NCBI GenBank assembly: GCA_013215295.1
Contig: JABSOZ010000027.1
Location: 1-53,949, forward strand
Origin: Colwellia sp.
GTDB lineage: Bacteria; Pseudomonadota; Gammaproteobacteria; Enterobacterales; Alteromonadaceae
Length of the DNA stretch: 53,949 nt
Reading direction: 5' to 3'
Part shown: positions 53,916 to 53,949 of the stretch, piece by piece
How positions within the stretch are numbered: position 1 is the stretch's first letter
Layout: each line of letters starts with the position of its first letter
Notes under the pieces: generated by a model
What the model saw: only the letters and a program-made list of their open reading frames with translations
Database searches by the model: none
Told to the model about the DNA's origin: nothing
Translations under genes and position numbers: made by a program

Positions 53916-53949
53916 TCCAGTTCCAAGGGGTAACCCAAAGAGCTGTTTT

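Noticed and set aside
1-53949. CRISPR arrays, tRNA genes and insertion sequences
   Set aside because: No regularly spaced direct repeats, no cloverleaf with conserved TTCGA arm, and no transposase ORF were seen in the window.

Overview
The window is a low-GC gammaproteobacterial chromosome segment. The order prmA-dusB-fis-purH-purD running into an rRNA-type promoter, the T6SS gene style and the AT-rich codon use suggest a marine Alteromonadales bacterium, most likely Colwellia or a relative. That assignment is inference from gene order and protein sequence; no 16S sequence is present.

Layout: (1) 1-1726 holds the end of a possible upstream gene, a terminator and an unrecognised minus-strand protein. 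(2) 1727-9626 is a signalling block: a double-receiver protein (minus), then on the plus strand a single-receiver protein, a receiver/HD-GYP c-di-GMP phosphodiesterase and a large CHASE/PAS hybrid histidine kinase with two receivers and an Hpt domain. (3) 9780-28935 is a complete type VI secretion system (T6SS) in the order tssA, hcp, tssB, tssC, a second tssC-like gene, tssE, tssF, tssG, clpV, tagH, tssJ, tssK, tssL, tssM. It is followed convergently by a minus-strand spike module (29027-33233): a RelA/SpoT-like protein, vgrG, a DUF6931-type protein and PAAR. (4) 33458-35461 is a methyl-accepting chemotaxis protein. (5) 35799-45372 is an iron-uptake cluster. It starts at a Fur-like box and encodes an imelysin lipoprotein, two di-heme DUF1111 lipoproteins, a second imelysin-family lipoprotein, a FecA-like TonB receptor and a DUF1513 protein. 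It ends with a second Fur-like box, a good sigma70 promoter and two tandem terminators but no convincing ORF. (6) 45402-53642 is housekeeping: a shortened CysG, rraA, prmA, dusB, fis, purH, a secreted methyltransferase-like protein and purD. (7) The last ~70 bases carry a promoter with rRNA P1 features, so an rrn operon probably begins just past the right edge.

How the genes work together: the T6SS genes cover all 13 core Tss proteins plus PAAR and TagH, so one locus could build the whole machine. Unusual points are a second full-length TssC-like protein, a TssL that ends in a SPOR-like domain, a TssM without a visible P-loop, and a VgrG-linked protein with a RelA/SpoT-type nucleotide-synthetase signature. 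That last protein is the best candidate for a previously undescribed T6SS effector. In the iron cluster, surface lipoproteins and di-heme proteins probably handle iron before transport by the TonB receptor. The promoter-terminator unit at its end looks like a Fur-controlled small RNA.
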